Source: Haematococcus lacustris
Lineage: Eukaryota > Chlorophyta > Chlorophyceae > Chlamydomonadales > Haematococcaceae
DNA length: 64,000 nucleotides
Reading direction: 5' to 3'
Assembly (NCBI GenBank): GCA_030144725.1
Contig: JASKMD010000030.1
Location: forward strand, 5,115,346 to 5,179,345
Below the pieces are notes generated by a model. It worked only from the letters and a program-made list of their open reading frames with translations. It did not search any database and had not been told where the DNA came from. Within the stretch, counting starts at the first letter, position 1, and the number at the start of each line of letters is the position of its first letter. This document shows, one piece after another, positions 1 to 11,785 of this stretch. The position numbers were made by a program, and so were the translations under genes.

Positions 1-3000
1 GTGGTTCATGAAAGCGGTCAGCTGCAGCTCTGACAGCGACAGCTGCACACAGCACATGCAGCGAGCAGCAGGACTATGGCTGAGGGTCACACCATGTGCT
101 GGCACATGTCACACAGTCAGATAGTGGTGGGCAGAGGTGGGCAGATGGTGGTGGACAGAGGTGGGCATGTGGCGTTTATGGTGACTACGAACTATGACTA
201 CATCATAGAACTCGGGGTGTTGGTGCTGCTCGCAAAGCAGGTGGTGGTGAAAAGGAACAGGCAGTAGCTGGTCTGTCTGGGCCAGGTGCTGGTGACAAGA
301 GCGGTGACACAACAGTCCTACGCACACATCCACACAGTCAGATAGGCAGCAGTGGGAAGTCAACTGAAGCACAGGAGGCGGGCAAGTGGTAGACAACGGT
401 ACAGGCGGGTAGGCAGGTGGGTAGGTGGATGGCTGCCAGGGGTGCTCACCGGCAGACCTCCAACATAGACCCTGCGGGCATGACGGGTGACCTGCAGGTT
501 GCTGGAGGACATGAACTGCATGCTGCCGCCAGAGCTGTAGGTGGGAGGCACCCCGGACGCCACCCCTGCCATGCGGGCGCCCTCAGCGGCCTTGGCCAGC
601 GCCTCAGCCCCTTGCTCCTGCGGGGCAAGGCAGCTGGGGTGGGATGAGCCTGACGCCATCACCCTCACCAGCATGGCAAAGGAGGAGGATGTAGCGTGTT
701 AGCAGGGGTGCGACAATGAGCATCATTCAGGGCAGCTGAGCATGCGGCACTGCTTGAGTTTGCCTCGTAGGATGGCTTACTATATGGCAGCTGGGTGGGC
801 TGGCAAGTTGCTGCTGTGTGGTTGGCGCTGGCTGTGATGGTGGGTTTGTTGAATTGGCACGCCAACGAGTGTAATGCTAGCTGTGGTGGGTGGGTGAAGG
901 GGGCCAGTAGGCCATGAGGTGCGTGCTGTAGCTGAGGTATGGGCTCAGTGCTCCTTTCAGCAGTGTCAAGGCAGGAAATGGATAAAGCGAGCCAAGGCAC
1001 ATCGGCAGCCCGTATGGCCATAACCACTCCACCACTCACCCCTCCTACCCTGAGTGCCAGCCCTGTCTGTGACCCACATGTGTGATCAGTGTGGCAAATC
1101 AAGAGCCAGCGTACCTTAGTGCGCTGGTCTTGATAGGTGGGGGGGTAGTAGGGGCCACGCTGGTCAGGTCGGGGCCGGTAGCCCTGCCTATAGCCCCCTC
1201 TGTTGTTGCCCGGGGATCTGGATCTTGATCTGGACCGGGAGCTGCCCGATCTGGACCTGGATCTCGAGCGTGATCTGGAATGTGACCTGGAGGAGGATCG
1301 AGATCTTGACCGTGACCCAGACCTGGATGCTGATCTAGAGTGAGAGCGGGATCGGGAGTGGTGTGAGGTCCGCCCGCGAGGTGGGTAGCCCTGCATGCCC
1401 ATGCCCCGCCCCCCTCGGCCCCCACCACGCTGCACCCAGCCTCCCCGACCCCCACGGTACCCCTGGCCTTGGTGGGCATACTGGTGGTCATGTGGTGGGG
1501 ACAGGGAGCGGCTGTGGCTACGACTGCGGCTTCTGCTGCGGCTGCGAGCGTCCCAGGGCCTGCCCCCCCTGCCCCTGCCTCTGCCACCTTGCATGGCCCC
1601 ATAGGGAGGTCCATATCCCCCACCACCTCTACCACCTCCCCTGCCCCCTCCCCAAAATTGACCCCCCGGACCCCTGCCCCCTGGACCAGGAGAGGGGGAG
1701 CGAGAAGCAGACCTACCCCGCATGCGACCCTGCACCCATGCCTGCTGCCGGTTCCCAGACTGAGCGTGGTGCGGCCCCAGACCTGGCCCTGGCCTTGGCC
1801 CTGCCCCTGGACCCGGCTCCCCGCCTGCCCCTGTGGCAGCGGCTGGGCTGCGGTCGGGCCCATGACCTCGCTCCAGAGGGGCAGACAGCGGGCGGGACAC
1901 CGGCTGGATGGCCATCTTGGCTGGCCCAACCACATGGGCCTTGCCCACCAGGGGCGGAGGGGCGCCCTCAAAATGCGCCCCCACTGCTGAAGTTGGCCTT
2001 GCAGCCGCAGTCGGACCCCTAGCAGCAGCGGGGGCTGCCTGGGTTTCTGACTGCTGCTGAGATCTGGCTGCTGGCTTGGTGTGAGCTGCAGCAGAGGGGG
2101 GCAGGGGAGCACGCCCCTCAGGCCCTGCTGCTGCACCGCCCTTGTCTTCATCCATGGGTTGGGCGGCACCACCTGCCCCAGAGCCAGGGCGAACTGCACC
2201 CATGTCTTCCCCGGCCCCCCCATCTCGGCGGCTCCTTTTATGTGCTTTCTTGTGCGCCTTCTTCTTGCTCTTCCCCGCCTTCCCCACCACACCCTCACTG
2301 CCATCGCTGCCTGTCAGGCTGCTGTGGCGGCGTCGGCGCTCTTTGCGGGCAGAGCGAGTCAGGGCAGTAGGTTCTCCGCCCTGGTCTTCCTCCCCCGACA
2401 CAGTTGCCATGATGCTGTCCTGCTGCTGGGCTGGTGGTGCAGAGCCTTGCAAGCCGCCACCTGTTTTGCTGGGGGTAGGCAGAGCCCCAGCAGGAGCAGA
2501 CCCAGGCTGGCCAGCCGCAGGGCCTGAGCTGCCAAAGAGCATGCCCTTGTCAATGGCGTCAAGGGAGTCTAGGTCAGCAAACTCGTCTGCGAAGTAGCGT
2601 TGCTGCTCAGCGAGGGTGAGAGGAGCCGTGGTGGCAGCGGTGGGCTTCAGGCTGCCTGTGCCTGCACCAGCAACTGCTGCCGCCGCCGGTGCCGTGCTGG
2701 GGGTTGCCACAGTGCTAGTCTGCACCTTGCGAGCTGCTTTGGCCTGCTTATGCTTGCGCTTTGCTTTCTTAGCCTTTTCCTTTTGCTTACGCTTTTTGCG
2801 ACGCCGCTTGGCTTCTGCGTCCCCTTCCGCCCCGCTGCTGTCGCTGCTGCTGCCACTGCTGCTGCCGCTACTGCTGTCGCTGCTGTCGCTCCCCTCACTG
2901 TCACTGCTGCTGTCAGCACCCTGACCCTGGCGACCAGCACCGCCGTCTTTGCTAGCAATGTGCCTGGCACCAGGGCCTGCCCGGGCCCCCCCTCCAGCCG

Positions 3001-6000
3001 GACCTGGCCTCCCCTGCCCCACCCCACCCCTGCCGCCTGCCCCTGCACTCTCAACAACTCTGGAACCACCTGCCGCTGGCTCCTCCTCCTCTTCACCACC
3101 TGACCCTGACGCACCCTCCTCCCCTGCTGCGCCCCGGCGCCTGCGCAGTGAAGCAGCCACCACCTCCGGCACCTCAGGCTGCCAGCGTTCGTCATCACCC
3201 CCCGCAGCTGGCTCTGCTTCGCCCTCCGCCCCCCAGCGTCTCCGCGTGTCACCAGCACCTGCAGGCGCATAACCGCTGCGGCCACCCTGCCAGCCGCCCC
3301 GGCCTCGCCCTCCAGGAAACTGGCCTCGGCCCATACCCCCTCGGCTGTAGTCCACCCAGCCTGGACGTTGGTACCCTTCGCCCTCCCCCCTCTCGTATGA
3401 GTCTGGCCCTCCCCCGCCATCACTCCCATACCGCCCGCCGCCACGGCCCCAGCCTGGCCCACCCCTGCCTCGGTACCCCTGCCGCCCCCCCCGGCCGTCT
3501 TGGTAGGAGCCAGCCCCACCCCAGGCTTCCCCCTCACCCCGCCACCCTCTGCTTGGCCCGGAACCCTGAGGCCGCCCATGAGGGCTGGGGCTGCGACTGC
3601 TTCCACTGCCACTACCGCGGCGGCGGCTGCCACTCCGACTGCTGCCGCTGGCGCTGCCGCTGCGGCGGCGCCTTGAGGGGCCTCCATCTGGAGTCAGGCT
3701 GCGCTGCCTGCTCCTGCCATCCCCATCCCCAGGACCACCGTCCCCGTGACTGCCTCCCCCATACCCTCGCCCGCCACGCCCTCGGTAGTTGGGATTGAAG
3801 TTGCGGCCGCGGTAGTTGGGGTTGTAGGCTCGACCACGGTAATTGGGGTTGGGCCATTGAGGGGGGTCCTGGCCCTCCTCACCCGACCCAGGGGGCGGGC
3901 GGGCCCCAGACCCATAGCCTCCACGGGGTTGCCAGTTGCCTGAACAGGCACGTAGCAGTGCTAGGATAGACACAAATGCATTTCAAGCATAAGTGTAACA
4001 GGGGCAGATGTGGCCATTCAGAATGCAGCACCAATTATGCAAAAAAGAACGCATGCTGTCGCACCTCGGTGATAGCCGCCACGCCCCATGTACCCGCCAC
4101 GATGCCCGTAGTGGCCTCGCGCATCAGGACTTCTTGATGGGGAGCGCGACCGCGAGTGTGAGCGGGAGTATGAACGTCGCGACCGTGAACGCGGGTGCCG
4201 CCGCCCTGGGGACCTGGAATGCGAGCGCGACCTGGACAGGGATCTGGAGCGAGACCGGGAGGAGGACGACCGCGAACGCGACCTAGACAGAGACCCCGAC
4301 CGCGAACGGTGACGTCGACCATGACCACCACGGCTGGACCGCCCCTTGCCCGCATCCAGGTCCCTGCCATTTGGACTACCACTCCGACTCCGAGTTGACA
4401 CTGCCGCTGCGGAGCCCGGTGTAGCACCCACGTTCAGCTTCCCGCTCCCATCCACGCCCGCACTTGCTTGCGCAGCTTGCAGCTTTGCACGTGATAGCTC
4501 AGCGAGCAGTGTGTGGCTCTGTAGGCTGAGTTGAGCTGGAAGCTTGAGCAGTGCAGCGGCAGCAGCCTGGCCAGAGCCATGCCCTGCGCCAGCTTTTTTT
4601 GCTGTGGCCAATTTGGCAGGGTCGGACAAGCCAGAAGCAGTGCGGGTGACTGCAGCTTGAGTGCTGGTGGCTCCTGTAGATGTGCCTGGGGCAGCACCTG
4701 CTGGGGAGTCCTGGTCCCGGCCGGTATCACTTGCCTCAGCTGCCTGCGGCAAGCCAGGGTGGTAAGCAAGCAAGCCAGGGTGGTGAGCAAGCGACGAGAA
4801 CAGATGTGTGGGATGGGCCCACTGCATACTTCAGGGTAGCTTGTGGAAGGTAGGAGACCACAACAAGGTGTGATATTGGCACGCCAGCGTGCACAGCATG
4901 CCAACCAGGGACTGACTGGGTGATAGACTGCTAGCAGTGCGCAGCATCAACAGTTGTGTGGAAGTGTAGCCTTGGTGGAGGAGGAGGATAGCGAGTAGGT
5001 TTCCACCAGGGGTGCTCACCTAGACAGTTGGTGATGAAGCTGGCAGGCAGGTAGGCAGAGGTCAACAGGCAATAAAGCAACAAGAGAGGCAGGAGCGCAC
5101 TGAGGACCAGGGCTATATTGCTAGCATGCCAGCAATGCTATATGATTAAGCACAATGAGAACTGGAGAATGGACACAGATGACGCAGCTGGCTTACACAC
5201 AACGTACCTTGTTGCTGCCAGCCATAGCCAGCCTGGCCCCTCGCAGCATGTGCGGAGGCACTGCCTTAGGCTTGGCACTGGGGCCTGCTGCTGCCTTTTT
5301 GTCGGCCTCCTCCATCTTCTTGCTCATCATGGCCAGCATCCTACAAGCAGGCACCACCCTCATTGCCTAAGTCCCCTTGCTTACTCTGTCACCCCCACAG
5401 ACCTCACTGTGGGTAGAGTGAGGTGCTGGAGCAGTAGCCAAAATGCGAAAGTGGGGTGAATGGCGGAGTGGACGCCGGTTAGGGTGTCATAAGTCAGATG
5501 CTGCTTCATGCATGTCCCCAAAACAACTCTCCTGCACCATAGCGAGGACACTCCCAATCACCACGACAAGGGCAGCTGCGATTCACAGCACGCTTTGCAG
5601 GTATGCATGCTGGACAGCCGCACTTTGCTATTCACTGGGCCTGGCAGCGCTGGGTTGTCCAGTGAACTACTGCACACCACACACTACCACCGGGCCCCTA
5701 CCTTCTGCTGCCTCAACTCAGCTAACGCACCTCAGCTCCTGCACCACCCATCCCAGCCTCTTGCCCGACTCACCGCTGCTGGAACTCTGACACATGGTCG
5801 GTTGCAGCGGGCGCAGTCTCTGACCCCGCCCCAGCCCCAGCCCCAGACGCGGCCGCTCCTGTGCTTGCGCCAGCACCTGTGGCCTGCACCGTGGCCTGCG
5901 CATCTGCCTCAGTGCCTGCCTGACCAGCCTTTACCTCTGCTGGCGCAGGCAGCGGCACATGCTGGATGATGGCTGGCTTTGCTGCAGCCCCGCCAGCTGC

Positions 6001-6883
6001 TGCCTTGCTGGTCTTCCCATGGGTTTCAGCCGAGGCACCAGTTGGAGGTGTTGGACCAGCTGCTGAGTTTGCATAAGCAGCAGCCATGTCTGAAGACCCA
6101 GGAGCTGCCCCATGCAGGGGCTGGGCGTAGGAGGCTGGGTAGTAGCTGGCAGGCCGGGGAGGGTACCCAGGATACTGAGCAGCATAGGCTGCAGCTCTGG
6201 GGTCGTGGCCAGGATAGGCCTGGTAGCCTGCACAGCAGCAGGGGCTCAGTCAAAGCTGGGCAGGCAGGCAGGTGGGCCAAGGCCACGTCAGGCAGTCGGA
6301 GGCAATTAGTGGTTTGCAGCCTTACCGGCAGCACCTCAGCCACTGCCGACAATGCTACGCTGGCCTGGGGGCTGCAGCCTGGCACAGCGCGTGACACAGG
6401 AAGGGAAAGAGGGGGCCATACACTGAGTGCGGGCATCACATCGTCTGCTGACCACCAAGCCTGCATTTTGAATGAGCCACATCACAGCGCCATCAAGGAC
6501 TGGCCTGCTGCCTGTGACGCTGCACTCGCTGCCCTAACAGCGCTGCTGGCCGTGCGCCTACTGCAGCGGCCAGCCGCGTGTTTCGAGACCGCACAGGTGG
6601 CCCGGGCAGATCCAGGAGCGACGTGCTCACCATCGGGACCATATGCAGCGTAGGCAGAGTAGTAGTCGGAGAAGTAGTCCTGGTATCCGGGTGGCATTCG
6701 CTGTGTATACACAGCGTCTTGGGCGTGGGACCCAGCAACATGGCTCGGTGGCGCTGCGGCATGGGCCTGCGACACTGCAGTCCCAGCGGTAGCCGTCATG
6801 GCAGCTTTAGCTGGCTGTTCCTCGGGCTCCAGCCCCGGTGCCAGCTCCTCTCCGTCATCCACTCCAGGAGGATGCTCGAGCAT
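1..6883 (-). CDS. U2AF2: U2AF65-like splicing factor (U2AF large subunit), partial, with giant RS/RGG N-terminal region
   Basis: Seven exons were joined in phase: 6631-6883, 5774-6227, 5208-5340, 4065-4743, 1115-3939, 450-617 and 1-42 (continues off the left edge). They give about 1518 residues in one frame, starting at the ATG at 6883. Near residue 1495 the sequence TRHARRVYVGGLP matches the start of RRM1 in plant U2AF65, and the 1-42 exon continues it with a helix-like stretch of exactly the expected length. U2AF65 binds the intron polypyrimidine tract in the nucleus and recruits U2 snRNP. Before RRM1 lie a Tyr/Ala/Pro-rich part, an RS block (about 4070-4320), NPNYRGR and RGG repeats (about 3780-3850), an acidic/basic linker and a second RS block (about 1190-1530). 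Known family members have only 100-250 residues before RRM1, so this extension is extraordinary. RRM2 and the UHM would lie outside the window. An SR-related paralogue is the alternative. Confidence 0.85.
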
Positions 6884-7342
6884 TGCGAAATCAACTTGAC
6901 ATGCGGGCCCAGATGCGATCGCGCTGCCTCTGTACGTTGCAGCTTATTTCGTAACTGGGTGAAGAACGGCGTTAATGGCTACGTCAACATAGCACTTGCG
7001 ACAAGATTTGAAACAAAGCAGGAAACACCATGCACAGCTGGATGCACCCAATCGCCGCCACCGGCTGTACGGCTGGTCCTGACACTAACTAGTGGATGGG
7101 GAGGAGCAACGACAGTGCTCGCTAGCCTGCCTGGAAGCTCCACATCAATCCCTGCACTGGCTTGATGTGCACATTCTGCATTGCTGCCCCTTACTTCACT
7201 CTGGATATCCCCCCTATCTCTTTAGATACTGCCACTTCCATACTTACATATGGAAGCTGGAGGACAGTGTGGAAGACAATTCTATACATGCTACAGCCCA
7301 GCTGCATAAGTTATGCAGCATAACCCATCCAACATGGAACAA
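6884..7342. other. Gap upstream of the U2AF65-like gene
   Basis: No coding segment is supported. The first 200 bases should contain the promoter and 5' leader of the minus-strand U2AF65-like gene. Beyond that the sequence grades into the repeat and retroelement block that starts near 7340. Confidence 0.5.
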
Positions 7343-7373
7343 CTCGTTTAACTGTAGCCTACAGTTAAACGAG
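7343..7373. repeat. Perfect palindrome (15-bp arms, 1-base spacer)
   Basis: CTCGTTTAACTGTAG at 7343-7357 is followed by one C and by its exact reverse complement at 7359-7373. One more A:T pair outside extends the arms to 16. It lies at the edge of a dispersed repeat copy. Confidence 0.9.
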
Positions 7374-7500
7374 TCATTTAGCTACAATCTGTCTATGGCT
7401 TCATCGGCCGCACCCTTGATGACGACATACCCTACACTGGTGGCACGTTCATTTAAAAGAACTGTAGACCACTGGGCACCTCATCACACTTGACTGCTTG
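7374..7500 (-). repeat. Dispersed repeat R1, diverged copy
   Basis: It shares with the other R1 copies the stretch 'gcacccttgatgac', then 'ggtggcacgttc', then 'ctgggcacctcat'. The same series returns at 8008-8100, so two R1 copies flank the retroelement fragment between them. Confidence 0.6.
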
Positions 7501-8000
7501 GTGCATATAATGCTAACAGCATGTTCTGGTCTGCCAGCTACAAGGCAACACCTTACAGTCAATGTGGGCAAGTCAAAGGTGATGGTCTTCAATGGCAACT
7601 CGCAAACTGCAGCACCTGCCTGCGGTGAGAGAGTTCAAGTACTTAGGCATGCACTTCAATCCCAGCGCCACCCCTGCTTTTGCTGCCACTCATATGAGGG
7701 CTGGCATGTTCCTCGCTATGCGCCAGGCGTGCAAGCGTGCCAGAGAGTATGGGGTCCTGCATGATCCATATGCCCTTTGTCACCTCATTATAGCGTTCGT
7801 GCTCTCCTTGGGGCTGTATGGCAGCCAGTTATGGGGCACTGCCTTCCTTGGGCATGGTGTGCAGCTCTCCGCATGCTCAGCTATCTCAGGTTTGCTGCCA
7901 GGGTACGTAGCTCAGTGTCAGGCCTGATGGTGCTGCATGAGTTGGGGCAGCTGCCCCTCCAGCTTTACTGGCTCAGAGCTGCCTGCAAGTTCTGGAACAC
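7500..8000 (+). mobile_element. Non-LTR (LINE-type) reverse transcriptase C-terminal fragment, frameshifted
   Basis: Three reading-frame pieces follow one another on the plus strand: VNVGKSKVMVFNG (7561-7600), EFKYLGMHFNPSATPAF (about 7630-7680, another frame), and LHELGQLPLQLYWLRAACKF (about 7930-7990, a third frame). The K-x-K-x-M-V-F and F-K-Y-L-G motifs belong to the thumb region at the end of LINE reverse transcriptases; the last piece resembles the segment after it, where 'LR..G..PL..YWLRAA' is common in algal LINEs. The catalytic part is absent and at least two frameshifts are present, so this is a dead fragment. Confidence 0.6.
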
Positions 8001-8004
8001 TGCC

Positions 8005-8140
8005 AAACTATCGGGCGCACCCTTGATGACCACAAACCCTACACATGTGGCACGTTCACTCAAAACAACTGGAGACCACTATAACAACTGGGCACCCTAC
8101 AAAAATTGACTGCTTGATGCATATAATGTTGATGGCATGT
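8005..8140 (-). repeat. Dispersed repeat R1, partial copy
   Basis: It contains 'gcgcacccttgatgac', 'gtggcacgttca' and 'ctgggcacc' in the order seen in other R1 copies. It sits directly 3' (minus-strand sense) of the Fanzor-like C-terminal remnant at 8150-8330, the arrangement also seen at 24570-25400. Confidence 0.6.
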
Positions 8141-8149
8141 CCAAGTTAC

Positions 8150-8330
8150 CAGATCCTATAGGTTGTTGCGGGCCCAACCATTCATATCGCCGGTACTCCG
8201 CAGCCCGGTGCAGCTTTTGCCTGACCTTGGGAAGGCGGTCATCGACCAGCTTGTTGCACTGCTGGTACTTCTTGCTAGTAGGGGGCAGAGACAGATTAGT
8301 TACAGGGCGGCGGGTGCATGACAATGTCAC
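8150..8330 (-). pseudogene. Fanzor-like family 2, C-terminal tail remnant
   Basis: Minus-strand translation gives KKYQQ, LVDDRLPKVRQKLHRAAEYR and then RY. The remnant at 24790-25400 has the near-identical LVNDRLPKVRQRLHRAAEYR just after its RuvC-III-like segment. On that comparison this is the extreme C-terminus of the same protein family. No nuclease motif remains here. Confidence 0.5.
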
Positions 8331-8534
8331 AAGCGTTTGTCATGCGTTCTACCTCGTGCATTGCCTTCGGACACGGCCGCTTTAGGTCCGTGCATGCAGC
8401 TCGTACATGGGATCTGTGGCGCATCACTTGACCAGGTCCCATCATCGACTATTGCAGATGCACCCTCTACAAGGTGAACGGGGCTGTGTGCTCTTGGGTT
8501 AGGGCCAGGCAACTAGAAATTCTTATCCTATACC

Positions 8535-8539
8535 TTACA
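8535..8539 (-). promoter_or_regulatory. UGUAA polyadenylation signal for the PDCD2 gene
   Basis: TGTAA on the minus strand about 95 bases downstream of the stop at 8634. UGUAA is the usual signal in volvocine green algae. Confidence 0.5.
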
Positions 8540-8633
8540 TCATCACTCTGTTGTGCAGGCGGGCTGTGCGCCTTCGTCTGTCTGCATGCACCCTGAGCCC
8601 TAATCAACAAGATGAAGGGCAATGGTAGGTCCA

Positions 8634-11600
8634 TCACGCTGAAGGCTGTGCCCACACAAACTCTTCAGCATAGGCCGAGCCTGTCTGGGCCTCCAGCGCC
8701 TCAGTGCTGCAACTAGCACTACAACTGTAGACAGCCAGTGTGCCCCAGTCCAGCGCGTCTTCATCAAGGTCGTCCTGGCCTAGGTGGTTGAGCAGTTGGG
8801 GTAGCACCTGGCAGCAGTGTAGAGCGGGCAGCCGGCAGCAAGGCAAATGGCAAATCTGGGTGATACAAAGCACAGTGTCACACTGAGGCATACAAACAGC
8901 AGAGATATGCACATGCAGAGAACAGCAAACAACAGAGAATGTGCATACAAATAGCAGAGAATGCACATGCATGGCAGACATGCAGACATCATGGGTAGGC
9001 ATGTAGGCAAGGTGGGTGGTGAAAAGCACAGGGTGTGTCTACAGGGCTCGAGCAAATAGAGAGCAGGGTTTCATACAGGGCTGTAAGGCGCAAGCCACCA
9101 GCAGCCAGCCTGGCATCAGGAGCGTGTGTCAAGTCCACAGCTATGGTTCAGGTCAAAGTGAAGAATTGCTGAGCATCATCTGCCAGGCCAGCGCTAGTGA
9201 CCACTTTGGCTGCCTCTCACCACCACCCGCTCTTCACGACGCCCCAGCACACACACGTTTATGCTGCATTACAGCAACAGCACCTGGCCACCCAGCCCCA
9301 GCCCCTAAGCCCCATGGGGTCAACCCTCTGCTGCTGTATACCACCTTGCACACCCTTAGGTAAGGGGTGATGCAAGGCACCTGCGCCCATCACCAGGGCA
9401 CCAGGCATGCCTCCTGCATGCAAGCTGGGCACTGTACCCCAGAGGCTCACACCTGGAACTCGAACTGGCGGGGCTCGCCGCACAGTGGGCAGGCGGGGAT
9501 GTCTGCTGTGGAGGGCTGGGGCTCAGGGCGGGGCCACAGCGGGTGTGCTCCTGGCTGGAAGCAGTAGCGCACCACCTGGTCTGGGGCCAGAGCCATCCGC
9601 GCTTGGAACATCTGTAGTCCACAGCAGCAGCCGAGGTACAGCCTGGTGCCTTGTGACCACTCTGTAGCCAACCTACGCTTTAACAACCACCTCCACCACG
9701 CCTCCTCCCATCGTGCCCCTTGCCCACCTCCGCATAACACTCGCCTTAATCAGACCCTTGTCAGAGCAGGTAAGTTGTACACCCTCTGCCGCACCCTGGA
9801 CTCTCTCTCACTGCTGACTCAGTTCTCCTTTCAAGCGCCCAGCACTGGCAACTCACCGCAAAGTGGCGCTGCTCAAGTGGCACCGCCTCCTCCACTTGTT
9901 GCAGCACCTCCTCAGGGAGCTCCTCCTCTGACAGCTCCCCCTCCTGACCCACTTTGTCCTTGTAAGCCATCATCAGCCTGCAGATCAGGCGTACACAGGA
10001 GGTCAAGCAAGGCAAGCAGGCCGCACAGCCTAAACAGGCCACGCAAGTAGGGCACCTCCAGCAACAGTTTCAGTGGCAGCTGCACTGCTACTTGCTACAG
10101 CAGGCAAAACCAGCATGCGACCACCATGAAGTGCCAGTCGCAAGCTTACCTGCCACGCTGCCCAGCTCCTCAAACACCACACCCTCTGCTATCACCACGC
10201 ATCCCAATGCCGCACCTCACTCACTTGCTCATGGCGGCCTCAGCCTCCGGGCTGTCCCGTTCTTCAGCCTCCACCACCAGCTCCAGCTCAGGAAACAACG
10301 CTGGCGGTGGTGCTGTCACTGCAGCCGCGCCCCCTGATGGCGCTGCCCCAGGCATCCTCTCACCACGCTCATCTGCGCCCCCAATCTGCTCATCTGCGGC
10401 CCTAGACCCAGCCAGGTCAGATCTCTCTGATGCTGGTGTGTGGGCTGAGGCCTCTGGGGCTGGGGCCAAGCCCTGGGGCGTGTTCTGAGCAGGCTGGCTG
10501 CTGCAGCTGCTGCTGTCGAGTGTGCCGTCATGTGCTAGGCTCTGCCAAGGGTCTGCGCTCAGGGAATAGGCCAGGTCTGGTGCCTGAGAGAAGCAACAAG
10601 GTGGCAAGCTGTGCTGGGCAATTGTGTTCAGTCAAAAGGATCAAGCAGACTGCAATGACTCCACCCAGCTCCACTCAACACATCCTTTGTAAGCATGGTG
10701 GTGTGAGCTATCTACTGGTTAGCACAGCTGTGGCAGGCAAGCATGGCTGTTATGTGTGGGCACAATGGGTCCTGCCTTCATTCATGCCTTGCACACACAA
10801 CACATTGCCAGCAAGTAGTGCCTATCAGCAGACAGCTTGTGCGCTGCTGCCCCTGACCTGTACTGCAGGGGGCAGAAGGTCCGTGTCCCCAGGCGCATGG
10901 TAGGGGTACAGGGCGTTGCGCCGAGGCAGCTGGCAGCGCAGCGCCCTGACCCCGCCTGGCTTGCACACAGCGCTGCCCTACACGACACCATGCACCATTA
11001 CCACCATTGCCACAACAGGGAGATGTTGGAGTCATGGCACTGGATGCATGGGATAGTGAGGACCTGAGCTCATCTGTGTACCTTTCTTGCGCTCTAAGCT
11101 GCAGCATGCCATACAAACGTAGCATAACACACAGCCCATTGATGAGACCTTGCGTCACTTATCATTGCACGAAATGCCAGCTCACCTTGGGGGTGACAAA
11201 GAGGAGGATGGCACGGTGGAAGGCTGTGGTCTGGTTGGGGTGGTCATCATCCAGTGGGGCATACAGCTGCAAGGTCACTAAGCAGGTCACGGTAAAAAAA
11301 AAACGCATGCAAGCTTGCATGGAATAATCAAGATGCTTAACCTTTCCCACACACCTGCCTAGTACTAACCCTGCATGCTTATCAAACATGCCAGTGTTCA
11401 CCTGCAGCAGGAAGAGAAGCTGCTTCCCAGTGGATTTGCACATAAGCTGCTCCTTGGTCGGCAACTTTAGTGGGTTCAACCAGGCCTGCGCCATGCAGCA
11501 CCATTATTGGGCTCAGCAGGGCAGGGCATACCGTCGTAACTATTCTGCCTATAGCAACACCGCTCTCGCTCACCACAACCGTCGCTCACCGGCCTGCCGC

Positions 11601-11785
11601 CGACCTTGCTGGGGAACCTGTGGCGCCGCAGCTTGCTCGGATCAGCATTGGGATCCACGAAACCAAGCATGTACTGCACGGGGTGCGGCTCTAGCTCTGT
11701 CAGCAACAAATGACGCTGCAGGAGCCGCCTATCGGAAGCGCACCTCCACATCTTCATCGTCGGAGAGCTCCTCATCAGACGCCAT
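8634..11785 (-). CDS. PDCD2: PDCD2/Tsr4-type protein (ribosomal protein uS5 chaperone family)
   Basis: Nine exons keep one phase: 11744-11785, 11590-11673, 11402-11485, 11186-11266, 10858-10977, 10225-10583, 9857-9977, 9453-9611 and 8634-8807; 407 residues. The N-terminal TYPP/PDCD2 part shows LGFVDP, RHRFPSKVGGRPAWLNP, LPTKEQLMCKSTGKQLLFLL, VYAPLDDD-like and AFHRAILLFVTPK. The C-terminal PDCD2_C part shows FPELELVVE, MALAPDQVVRYCF, CPLCGEPRQFEFQ, LPQLLNHLG, LDWGTLAVYSCSASC and the terminal YAEEFVWAQ. Family members (yeast Tsr4, human PDCD2) bind nascent uS5/RPS2 and support 40S assembly in the cytosol. The linker encoded by the 359-bp exon is Ser/Ala/Pro rich and accounts for the extra length over human PDCD2 (344 residues). 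All introns are GT-AG. A UGUAA signal lies about 95 bases after the stop. Confidence 0.95.

Noticed and set aside
1363..2022. Plus-strand open frames over the RS-domain gene
   Set aside because: Shadows of the GC-rich minus-strand U2AF65-like exon; Pro/Cys-rich composition without motifs.
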